Shown: in pieces, positions 56,749-64,000 of the stretch | Layout of the letters: each line of letters begins with the position of its first letter | How positions within the stretch are numbered: position 1 is the first letter of the stretch | Source of the DNA: Lentilactobacillus senioris | GTDB taxonomy: Bacteria > Bacillota > Bacilli > Lactobacillales > Lactobacillaceae | Direction of reading: 5' to 3' | DNA: 64,000 nucleotides | Assembly: GCF_026798195.1 (NCBI RefSeq) | Contig: NZ_JAPQEZ010000004.1 | Coordinates: forward strand, 170,755 to 234,754 | Made by a program: the position numbers and the translations under genes | Notes under the pieces: model-generated | What the model was told of the DNA's origin: nothing | Databases searched by the model: none | Seen by the model: only the letters and a program-made list of their open reading frames with translations

Positions 56749-57610
56749 AATGTTCTGGGTAGCTTTGATTAGGAAGAGAAATATTATTTTGTTGAAGAGC
56801 CTCCAAGTAAAATCCTAAGAAGTCATGAGAAATTTTTCCTTGAGTACCGTTTTTAGTAGTGATATTTACTTGAAGAACTAATTTACCAGTAGGCAAAGTA
56901 ACGGTCCCTAAAATATTAGGGGCACCAATAATTTCGTCATATTCAGAAATTTTTTTATTATTAACCTGAGCGATAATTTCTAATGCTTGTTGGATAGGGG
57001 TTTCTGGTAAAATGGCAATTTGGATCATTGCCACCATATTATTACGAGACATGTTAGAGATGGTGGTAATAGAGCGGTTAGGGATAAAGTTTAGAGTTCC
57101 ATCATCTGATACAATCTGGGTTGTACGTAGCCCTACTGCCGCTACTGTACCCTTAATTGTTCCAATCTGGACGTATTCACCCACTTCTACCTGTTTTTCT
57201 AAGATAATGAAAAAGCCGCTGACTAGGTCGCTAACAAATCCCTGAGCACCTAATCCAATTGCTAAACTAAAAATTCCGGCACTGGCAACTAAGGTACCCA
57301 CGGGAATCCCGATTACCGACAGAATAGAATAAATCCAAAAGAACCAAAGAGAATACATAAAAACGTTTAGGGACAGCGAATGAAACGTTGAAATTCGTTT
57401 TTCAACGAAGTTGCCTGCGTATTTGGACCGGTAACGTTTGAAAAAATGGTTAATTAAGCCGCGACCAATTTTACGAATAACGATAAATAATATTGAAAAG
57501 AAAATTATCCAAATAATGGACTGGGTTAAATTGGCTAAAATCTTATCCAATTCAAAGTATTGAAAGTATTTGTGCCAATTAATTGTTGAACCTAATTTTT
57601 GATTTACCAC
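56747..57610 (-). CDS. Small-conductance mechanosensitive channel (MscS family)
   Basis: 287-residue channel that opens on hypo-osmotic stress. Three membrane helices (~28-47, ~76-98, ~103-130); the pore helix TM3 has AGIFSLAIGLGAQGFVSDLVSGFFIILE, the defining Gly/Ala packing pattern. The beta domain follows (VGEYVQIGTIKGTVAAVGLRTTQI) and an alpha-beta C-terminus. Starts at GTG (57610), 8 nt after AGGAGG. Similar to YkuT, which neighbours YkuL in Bacillus, in line with cbpB next door. Confidence 0.93.
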   Translation of the reverse strand: MVNQKLGSTINWHKYFQYFELDKILANLTQSIIWIIFFSILFIVIRKIGRGLINHFFKRYRSKYAGNFVEKRISTFHSLSLNVFMYSLWFFWIYSILSVIGIPVGTLVASAGIFSLAIGLGAQGFVSDLVSGFFIILEKQVEVGEYVQIGTIKGTVAAVGLRTTQIVSDDGTLNFIPNRSITTISNMSRNNMVAMIQIAILPETPIQQALEIIAQVNNKKISEYDEIIGAPNILGTVTLPTGKLVLQVNITTKNGTQGKISHDFLGFYLEALQQNNISLPNQSYPEH

Positions 57611-57690
57611 TTATTGGGCCTCCTGCATTTATCTTCTCTTATTTTAGCAAAGACGTTGTGAGATTCAAAGTTCACTAAAGAACAATTTCA

Positions 57691-57719
57691 TTGTCAAAGC
57701 AGGGGTTCAATGCTATTCT
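57691..57719 (+). promoter_or_regulatory. Promoter of the DUF948 operon
   Basis: TTGTCA (57691-57696), 17-bp spacer, extended -10 TGCTATTCT (57711-57719). Confidence 0.65.
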
Positions 57720-57751
57720 GGTATTGAACTACAATTAAAGGAGGGTGTGCA

Positions 57752-58171
57752 ATGACAGGTGGTCAAGTAGCAGCGATCATTGCCGCAGTAGCATTTTTAG
57801 TATTGGTTTTATTCATCGGAATGTTTTTGATGAAAATCAGTAAAACTATGTCTGAGGTTAACAAGTCCATCAATTCAATTACTAGTGATGTTGATGTAAT
57901 TTCCAAGCAGACTGAGCAAATTATGGCAACGTCTAATACATTTATTAAGGATGTAAACGATAAGGTCAATATTGTAACGCCAGTATTTCAGGCCGCTGCT
58001 GACTTAGGTCAGAGTGTTTCTGATTTAAATGCTGCCACACAAAATTTAACTCAAAAAGTCAAAGATTCCGGTAAAACCGGTGCGAAGGCTGGAGTTGCCA
58101 CCAAAGTTGGTAAGACAGCTTGGGGCATGTACCAAAATCATCGTCAAGCAAAACGAAGTAAAGAACTTTAA
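57752..58171 (+). CDS. DUF948 membrane protein (YtxG-like)
   Basis: 139-residue general-stress type protein with one N-terminal membrane helix (~7-28, IIAAVAFLVLVLFIGMFLM), then a helical region with coiled-coil character (MSEVNKSINSITSDVDVISKQTEQIM) and a basic tail. Such proteins pair with YtxH-like partners, as here. Function unknown. ATG behind AAAGGAGGGTG. Confidence 0.85.
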   Translation: MTGGQVAAIIAAVAFLVLVLFIGMFLMKISKTMSEVNKSINSITSDVDVISKQTEQIMATSNTFIKDVNDKVNIVTPVFQAAADLGQSVSDLNAATQNLTQKVKDSGKTGAKAGVATKVGKTAWGMYQNHRQAKRSKEL

Positions 58172-58194
58172 ACTTATTTTGGAGGCCGAAGATT

Positions 58195-58707
58195 ATGAAA
58201 AAGAAATTAGCGGGTAGTTTATTTATTGCAGCAGTTGGAGCAGGTTTGTATGCAGCATACCAAAAATTAGATGCTCAAAAGAAACAACAACTTCAACAAG
58301 ATGCAATGGATAAAGCTGCAGAATTAAAAGATCGAGCAGTAGATTATGCATTTTATGCTAGCGATGCTGTAGAAGATTTAAAAGAAGTAGTTAAAGATCA
58401 AATGGACCAAACCAAGAGTCAAATTAAAGATTGGCAAGCTCAAAATACTACTCCTAACGTTGGTGAAGAAGTTAGTTCTGAAATCAATGAAAAGGCTACG
58501 CAGTTTCATGAAGCTCAAGAACGACTTCGTTCAGAAATTGCCGGAGGCGTTGATGATTTAAAGGACGAAGAAGCTCAAGATGATATTGTCATGACTGCAG
58601 ACGAAGCCTTAAAAAATCAACACAAAGATCTACCTAAAGAATCAGAAGTAACTCCAAAAGAAGCTAAAACAGAAGAACCTAAAACAAAAGAAGCTAAGAA
58701 AGATTAG
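58195..58707 (+). CDS. YtxH-like protein
   Basis: 170-residue protein: short N-terminal hydrophobic segment (~4-22, AGSLFIAAVGAGLYAAY), then a long charged helical region, ending in a Lys/Glu-rich tail with the repeated pattern EAKTEEPKTKEAKKD. Resembles YtxH/general stress proteins; no enzymatic motif. ATG behind TTGGAGG, 23 bp after the DUF948 gene. Possibly a membrane-linked stress structure; function unknown. Confidence 0.75.
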   Translation: MKKKLAGSLFIAAVGAGLYAAYQKLDAQKKQQLQQDAMDKAAELKDRAVDYAFYASDAVEDLKEVVKDQMDQTKSQIKDWQAQNTTPNVGEEVSSEINEKATQFHEAQERLRSEIAGGVDDLKDEEAQDDIVMTADEALKNQHKDLPKESEVTPKEAKTEEPKTKEAKKD

Positions 58708-58716
58708 CTGTAAATA

Positions 58717-58748
58717 AAAAGACCACCGTTTAAAACGGTGGTCTTTTT
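58717..58748. terminator. Bidirectional terminator
   Basis: Stem AAAGACCACCGTT/AACGGTGGTCTTT, A and T tracts; shared with convergent pepQ. Confidence 0.92.
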
Positions 58749-58756
58749 GTTTTTAA

Positions 58757-59854
58757 TTAATCTACATATTGAAGTTCTTTAGTAGTATGGGTAAATGGTT
58801 CCGCACCAGTTTCAGTAATATGAACACAATCTTCGATACGAACGCCAGCAACACCAGGAATGTAGATGCCTGGTTCGATAGAGAAACACATACCGGGACG
58901 CAAAAGCATATCATTACCTTCCATAATAGATGGGAATTCATGTTCACTCATACCCATACCATGACCTAAGCGGTGGATAAAGTATTCACCGTAGCCAGCC
59001 TTAGTAATGACGTCACGGGCAATTTTATCAAGTTCAGAAGCCATCATACCTGGTTTGGCTGCAGCTTGAGCAGTTAATTGAGCTTCTAGGCAGACATTAT
59101 AAATATCCATAGACTTTTGATCAGGTTTGCCAACAGCAACGGTTCTAGAAGCATCACTAATGTAACCTTCCCAAACGGTGCCTAGATCAAATAATACTAA
59201 TTGGTTATTTTCAATTTTAGTAGGACCAGTAGCTCCATGAGGTTCAGCAGCGTGAGCACCGGCTTGGATTAAGGTATCAAAGCTCATTTCCATGATTCCT
59301 TCACCCTTTAGGGCGTACTCAAGATCTGCTGCCACTTGTTGTTCACTGGTACCAATTTTGGCAGCTTCAAACCCTTTAGAGAAGGCGAAATCAGCCCATT
59401 TACCAGCAACGTTTAACTTTTCAATTTCATCAGCTGATTTAATCAATCTCATTTTTTCAATTTCAGGAGTAAGGTTTAAGGCGAAGTTTGTTGCTGGGAA
59501 AACTCGTTGCAATGCTTCTAGCCGTTCAACTGGTAAGTTAGACTTTTCAATAGCAACCGTTTTTTGATCAACCAATAGGGCTTGAACCCGATCAGCAATC
59601 ATTTTCCAAGGATTTTCATGATCTAAGTAACCATAAACGGGATGGTTCCAACCAGTATCTTTGATAGCTTCTACTTCTAATGCTGGTGCAAAGATGAATG
59701 GTTCAGCATCTTTAAAAATAGCTAACATTAAAACCCGTTCTATTGGATCACTGTAGAACCCAGTTAGGTATTGAATTGTTTTAGGGTCACTAAGTAAGGC
59801 AAAGTCGCCTTGATTTTCAGCAATCCAATTTTGAATCTGTTCAATTTTATTCAT
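58757..59854 (-). CDS. pepQ: Xaa-Pro dipeptidase
   Basis: 365-residue M24B proline dipeptidase that finishes peptide breakdown in the cytoplasm. The metal ligands are in VLFDLGTVWEGYISDASRT (two Asp), HRLGHGMGMSEHE (His), SIEPGIYIPG (Glu) and VRIEDCVHIT (Glu), in normal order after a creatinase-like N-terminal domain (~1-130). ATG behind AAGGAGCGG. Divergent from ccpA with the cre site between them, the arrangement known in Lactobacillus pepQ-ccpA. Confidence 0.96.
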   Translation of the reverse strand: MNKIEQIQNWIAENQGDFALLSDPKTIQYLTGFYSDPIERVLMLAIFKDAEPFIFAPALEVEAIKDTGWNHPVYGYLDHENPWKMIADRVQALLVDQKTVAIEKSNLPVERLEALQRVFPATNFALNLTPEIEKMRLIKSADEIEKLNVAGKWADFAFSKGFEAAKIGTSEQQVAADLEYALKGEGIMEMSFDTLIQAGAHAAEPHGATGPTKIENNQLVLFDLGTVWEGYISDASRTVAVGKPDQKSMDIYNVCLEAQLTAQAAAKPGMMASELDKIARDVITKAGYGEYFIHRLGHGMGMSEHEFPSIMEGNDMLLRPGMCFSIEPGIYIPGVAGVRIEDCVHITETGAEPFTHTTKELQYVD

Positions 59855-59886
59855 TGTAACCGCTCCTTAATTCTGAATTTTAGGTA

Positions 59887-59895
59887 AGTATAGCA
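59887..59895 (-). promoter_or_regulatory. Extended -10 of pepQ
   Basis: Minus strand TGCTATACT, 33 bp before the pepQ ATG. Confidence 0.55.
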
Positions 59896-59950
59896 TAGTT
59901 AAAGACACGTTTCACTTGAAAAAAGGAAACGAATAGTTTATCATTAGTTT

Positions 59951-59964
59951 TGAAAACGTTTTCA
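59951..59964. promoter_or_regulatory. cre site (CcpA operator)
   Basis: TGAAAACGTTTTCA, a perfect 14-bp palindrome matching the catabolite-responsive element. It sits 2 bp upstream of the ccpA -35 and ~60 bp upstream of the pepQ -10. Confidence 0.9.
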
Positions 59965-59966
59965 AT

Positions 59967-59995
59967 TTGCTATTGGGAACTAATTTTGGTATATT
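59967..59995 (+). promoter_or_regulatory. ccpA promoter
   Basis: TTGCTA (59967-59972), 17-bp spacer, TATATT (59990-59995). Confidence 0.55.
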
Positions 59996-60054
59996 TGATA
60001 GTGCTTTGAAAATTAATGAAAACAGATAAAATCTAGTAAGAAAGGGCTGTCACG

Positions 60055-61056
60055 ATGGAAAAACAGACAATTACAATTTACGATGTTGCTCGTGAAGCCA
60101 ACGTCTCAATGGCGACGGTTTCTCGGGTAGTTAATGGAAACACCAATGTAAAACCAGCAACAAGAAAAAAAGTGTTAGAGGTAATTGATCGACTAGACTA
60201 TCGACCTAATGCTGTTGCCCGTGGTTTAGCAAGTAAGAAAACTACTACGGTGGGGGTTATTATCCCTGATATGACCAATATGTTCTTTGCTTCATTAGCT
60301 CGCGGAATTGATGACGTAGCTGCTATGTATAAATATAACATTATTTTAGCTAACTCCGATTCTAATGGTGATCGTGAAGTTCAAGTGTTAAATACGCTAT
60401 TAACTAAACAGGTTGATGGAATTATTTTCATGGGTAATGAAATTACTCCTGAATTAAGAGAAGAATTCCGACGGACTAAAACTCCAATTGTATTGGCTGG
60501 CTCAATTGATGAGGAAAACGTTAATCCAAGCGTTAACATCGACTACACTGCTGCCGTACAAGAAGAAGTAAAAAACTTGATCGACCGTGGTAATAAAAAA
60601 ATTGCCTTTGTTTGTGGTCCATTATCCCAAGCAATTAACAGTAAGTATCGCTTGAAAGGCTACAAAGAAGCATTGAAGAGTGCTGGTATTCCTTATGATG
60701 AAAAGTTAGTTTTTGAAACTGATAATTCATACAAATCGGGAATGCTATTACAACCTGCTTTGAGTTCTATGGGTGTTACGGCCGCCATGGTTTCAGATGA
60801 TGAATTAGCTGCTGGAATTATGAACGGAATGACCGATGCAGGGGTAAAAGTACCTTCTGAATTTGAAGTGATTACTTCTAATGACACTAAAATTGCTGAA
60901 ATTGTTCGGCCAAAGATGTCATCCATTACTCAACCACTTTATGATATTGGTGCTGTTGCGATGCGGTTGCTTACTAAATTAATGAACAATGAAGAAGTTA
61001 ATGAAAAGAACGTTTTACTTCCTTACGGATTGATGAAACGAGATTCAACTAAATAA
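60055..61056 (+). CDS. ccpA: Catabolite control protein A
   Basis: LacI-family global regulator of carbon use; with HPr-Ser-P it binds cre sites. 333 residues; HTH and hinge TIYDVAREANVSMATVSRVVNG (~5-26) and YRPNAVARGLASKKTTTVGVIIPD (~48-71), then the periplasmic-binding-like core. ATG behind AGAAAGGGCTG. The adjacent cre suggests autoregulation and control of pepQ. Confidence 0.96.
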   Translation: MEKQTITIYDVAREANVSMATVSRVVNGNTNVKPATRKKVLEVIDRLDYRPNAVARGLASKKTTTVGVIIPDMTNMFFASLARGIDDVAAMYKYNIILANSDSNGDREVQVLNTLLTKQVDGIIFMGNEITPELREEFRRTKTPIVLAGSIDEENVNPSVNIDYTAAVQEEVKNLIDRGNKKIAFVCGPLSQAINSKYRLKGYKEALKSAGIPYDEKLVFETDNSYKSGMLLQPALSSMGVTAAMVSDDELAAGIMNGMTDAGVKVPSEFEVITSNDTKIAEIVRPKMSSITQPLYDIGAVAMRLLTKLMNNEEVNEKNVLLPYGLMKRDSTK

Positions 61057-61086
61057 AAAAGAATTCCTTTTAAGGAATTCTTTTTT
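61055..61086 (+). terminator. Terminator of ccpA
   Basis: Palindromic stem AAAGAATTCCTT/AAGGAATTCTTT with T-tract. Confidence 0.88.
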
Positions 61087-61189
61087 ATTTAGTTGAATTT
61101 TTTGTTTTATTATTATAACTTATTCACAATTGAGCTTCATTTATTAATTGCTATTTTTAATAAGTGGTTCTAATTTCAATGTTAAATAG

Positions 61190-62071
<882 letters not shown>

Positions 62072-62089
62072 ACTTAATAACTAATTGTG

Positions 62090-62131
62090 AAATTCGTTTT
62101 AATAATGAAAATTATTTGAGCGGATTTTTTT
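62090..62131 (+). terminator. Terminator of butA
   Basis: A 17-position stem (AAATTCGTTTTAATAAT with ATTATTTGAGCGGATTT, several G-U pairs, one mismatch), loop gaaa, T-tail. Confidence 0.7.
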
Positions 62132-62165
62132 GTTTAGCAATAAAAATTAAAGTGAAATTCATCAT

Positions 62166-62249
62166 AAATATGATCCCAATATTGACTTAGGTCTAACTTT
62201 AATAAATAATTTTAAGTTAAATAGTATTTTATATTGGGATTCAATATTT
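62166..62249. repeat. 84-nt imperfect palindrome before the orphan membrane gene
   Basis: Left arm AAATATGATCCCAATAT (62166-62182) and right arm ATATTGGGATTCAATATTT (62231-62249) are inverted near-copies differing by a two-base insertion. TTGACT (62182-62187) overlaps the left arm and AATAAT (62205-62210) lies 17 bp on, so a promoter may lie between the arms. Confidence 0.6.
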
Positions 62250-62273
62250 GTTTATTAATTTGGGGAGAAGTAA

Positions 62274-62906
62274 ATGGGGAAGAGAAAAAAGAAAAAGGAG
62301 CGCTATTTTTTACGGGGGCTGGTATTTATACTATGGCTATTTTTGCAATTAGGTAATTCGCTCATTACACTAGCCGTTTTTGACGCTTATGGAAATTCGT
62401 ATTATGTAAAAAATTCCGTGGCGATACCGATATTTACTGCTTTGATAGTGTATTTATTATTAAGAAACTTTAATTACGGGGTTTGCCGAGTTTTGGGGTA
62501 TCACGCTGCTGCTGATTTAAACGAGATGACACCGTTCATTGGCTTAGATTCACAATTACACAGTGGCTTTATATTTCCCACCTTTGTAAAAACCACTAAT
62601 GAATATCGGGTAATTTATAAAACGCGTAGTAAATTTTTTCAATACTTGTTCTATCTCTTATTTGTGATTATTGTAGCGGGGACGGCAGGATTACTTTTGT
62701 ATGCTGAATTTTTAATTTTCAATAAAAAGATTCCTAATTCTGGGTTAATTATAGTGGCAACATCGATCATATTAACGTTGATATTATATCTGGTTTCTAG
62801 GAGTTATTATGTAATTTTTCCTCAAATCTTTCACTTAAAAGTGATCTTAAGAGAGCATGGCCATCCGGTTTATGGGCGATCTAAAATCCCAAAGCATAAA
62901 AAATGA
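62274..62906 (+). CDS. Orphan membrane protein, unknown function
   Basis: 210 residues, not assignable by motif. A very basic N-terminus (GKRKKKKERYF) precedes four hydrophobic segments (~13-36, ~47-63, ~122-148, ~156-177); a polar stretch between the second and third (~65-118) contains GYHAAADLNEMTPFIGLD. The C-terminus is basic (RSKIPKHKK), so both ends are probably inside. ATG behind GGGGAG. It stands alone between a terminator and a long gene-free region, which suggests an accessory gene. Confidence 0.68.
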   Translation: MGKRKKKKERYFLRGLVFILWLFLQLGNSLITLAVFDAYGNSYYVKNSVAIPIFTALIVYLLLRNFNYGVCRVLGYHAAADLNEMTPFIGLDSQLHSGFIFPTFVKTTNEYRVIYKTRSKFFQYLFYLLFVIIVAGTAGLLLYAEFLIFNKKIPNSGLIIVATSIILTLILYLVSRSYYVIFPQIFHLKVILREHGHPVYGRSKIPKHKK

Positions 62907-62989
62907 ACTATTTTACTCAATGGTATAGGGGATATTTAAGTGATATGTCCAGATGATGTTTGGAAAACAACTTAAATGATAAGCAAGTT

Positions 62990-63180
62990 AACTGCTAACC
63001 TTAAAACACCGCTGTTAGTTTGATAAACTAAAGCAGTATGTAAAACATGAATTTTAAACTTAAAGAAAAGAGTTGTTAAGAGATGTCAGGACATTCAAAA
63101 TCTGACATTGAGATTCTTAGATAAAAAAGTAGAACGTGAAACAGCCCATGACCATTAGGTCTAAGGGCTGTTTTTATTTT
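62990..63180 (+). ncRNA. Candidate structured noncoding RNA with intrinsic terminator
   Basis: No ORF of note, but three successive hairpins: ACTGC/GCAGT (62991-62995/63033-63037) enclosing TTAGTTT/AAACTAA (63015-63021/63025-63031); TAAGA/TCTTA enclosing TGTCAG/CTGACA (63077-63119); and a terminator ACAGCCC/GGGCTGT followed by T-rich sequence near 63144-63178. A terminator that follows no gene implies a transcript. No clear promoter was found and no known RNA family was recognised. Confidence 0.4.
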
Positions 63181-63629
63181 GGGTAATATCTAACATTTAT
63201 GCCAAAATATATAGTTTTTAATAAATAGTGAGTATGCAAATGAGACGAAAACAGGGGAGGTTTGATCAGTAGTTTTATTGGTTTTGTAATTTTAAGTATG
63301 TAATAGCAATTGTTACCAAAGACGATAGATAGACTAATGAAAACTTAGATAGTCCTTAAAGTCTATAAATATGTAATCATAATAATCGTTATTTGCAATT
63401 TTGTGCAATGGTTAGAAACCTTTATTATTTGAATTTTGTTTATTTAAACACACTTTATCTGTCGATTTAATGATACCTGATAACTTCAAGTTAATTAATA
63501 ATTTTTGATGCATTATTATTGTGTATGAAATCAATTTAAGTGCAATAAATTGGGAAGGGGGGTTACTAGTTAATAGATGCTAATACAAGTTGATTTAATT
63601 AATAAATACTATTTTAGGAGAAACCAGTA
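63181..63629. other. AT-rich gene-free stretch
   Basis: About 450 bp with frequent stops in all frames, no terminator, tRNA or recognisable repeat. It ends with the ribosome site TAGGAG (63615-63620) of the broken gene downstream. Confidence 0.6.
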
Positions 63630-63880
63630 ATGACAAAAAAGCATATTTTCCAAAGATTAGCCAAAACATAACCGCTTATGAGGTATTCACTTTATTAAAA
63701 GATGTTCTTATTTTACCAGATGAAAAGTTATATTGTAGTAACCCAAATTGTAGAGTTACGTTGGAATTGTTTGGACTAAATGATTTTTTAAATAAGGGAG
63801 TTGCACCATATCAGTATTATTTTAGAATTAAACATAATGATGAAAAACATATTGATGGATGTACAGAAGTAAAAAAATAG
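63630..63880 (+). pseudogene. Frameshifted remnant of a zinc-ribbon accessory protein
   Basis: ATG 63630 is well placed after TAGGAG but its frame stops after 13 codons. One extra A in the A-run at 63635-63640 would join ATG-ACA to the other frame, which is open to TAG 63880. It reads KKAYFPKISQNITAYEVF and so on for ~80 residues. That product has a CxxxxC pair (LYCSNPNCRV), then YQYYFRIKHNDEKHIDGC, resembling the zinc-ribbon region at the N-terminus of CoiA-like and other accessory nuclease-related proteins. It ends right after this module, so it looks like an N-terminal remnant with a one-base deletion. A sequencing error would restore only the short form. Confidence 0.6.
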
Positions 63881-63891
63881 ATGTTTTATGA

Positions 63892-64000
63892 TATATAAAA
63901 CAAGTTATGCCACTATGGGAAGACGAAATTGCTCCTAAATTATTAGATGGCAAGAATGTTATCATCGCAGCCCACGGTAACTCACTTCGTGCCTTGAGCA
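63892..64000 (+). pseudogene. gpmA: gpmA 3' fragment (2,3-BPG-dependent phosphoglycerate mutase)
   Basis: From GTT 63904 the frame reads [19 protein letters not shown], then [12 protein letters not shown], the conserved C-terminal third of GpmA with the catalytic histidine in AAHGNS. Upstream, homology stops abruptly: an in-frame TGA lies at 63889-63891 and no ribosome site or family N-terminus is present. About the first 150 residues, including the LVRHGES active site, are missing, so this is a truncated copy running off the window. Codon choice is that of a highly expressed gene, unlike the AT-rich sequence it abuts. Confidence 0.75.

Noticed and set aside
62085..62110. TTGTGA half-site after butA, possible second Rex box
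   Set aside because: Only one half matches; the sequence is explained by the butA terminator stem.
63262..63303. TTG-started 13-residue hydrophobic peptide after GGGGAGG, possible type I toxin
   Set aside because: The ribosome site is only 1 nt from the TTG and the peptide is too short, without the charged tail of Fst/Ldr toxins.

Overview
The window is a low-GC Firmicutes chromosome segment. Gene content and order (ezrA, cysteine desulfurase, thiI, tpx, valS, folC, mreBCD, minCD, amino-acid ABC transporter, ymfFH, rodZ, pgsA, recA, rny, ymdB, mutSL, ruvAB, queA, tgt, yajC) and T-box leaders point to a member of the Lactobacillaceae. A small-genome heterofermentative genus such as Fructilactobacillus is my guess, not something the sequence proves. 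No rRNA, tRNA, CRISPR array, complete IS element or prophage was seen.

Layout. 1-2.4 kb: tail of a MetQ-type lipoprotein gene, then a GntR-regulated ABC exporter (YtrA-like). 2.4-9.7 kb: a mixed block with a DUF975 membrane protein, ddl, a membrane-anchored glycerophosphodiesterase, tag, an orphan Rgg-like regulator, uspA and rarA. 9.8-24.5 kb: rpsD with a structured leader, msrC, ezrA, the desulfurase/thiI pair for tRNA s4U, tpx, T-box-controlled valS, folC, and the shape/division cluster mreBCD-minCD. 24.5-31.2 kb: a polar amino-acid ABC transporter behind a doubled T-box, two M16-family proteins, rodZ and pgsA. 31.2-45 kb: DNA repair and RNA turnover (recA, rny, ymdB, mutS, mutL, ruvAB, dinB) with queA, tgt and yajC; recA, ruvA and dinB each carry a LexA-like box. 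45-57 kb: nrnA, a DEAD-box helicase, alaS, the ireB-yqgF-yrzB trio, zapA, cvpA, mutS2, trxA, yslB, a phosphoesterase and a CBS protein. 57-62 kb: mscS, envelope/stress proteins, divergent pepQ/ccpA around a perfect cre site, and an acetoin/diacetyl reductase gene with a Rex-like operator.

The last ~1.7 kb (62.1-64 kb) differs from the rest. It holds an orphan membrane protein behind an 84-nt imperfect palindrome, a gene-free stretch with a candidate structured RNA ending in an intrinsic terminator, a frameshifted remnant of a zinc-ribbon accessory protein, and a gpmA 3' fragment that lacks its 5' part. It looks like a rearranged accessory junction. I did not find a complete, clearly novel multi-gene system. 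The most noteworthy signals are the doubled T-box with one specifier domain, this junction, and a set of regulatory sites that fit their target genes.
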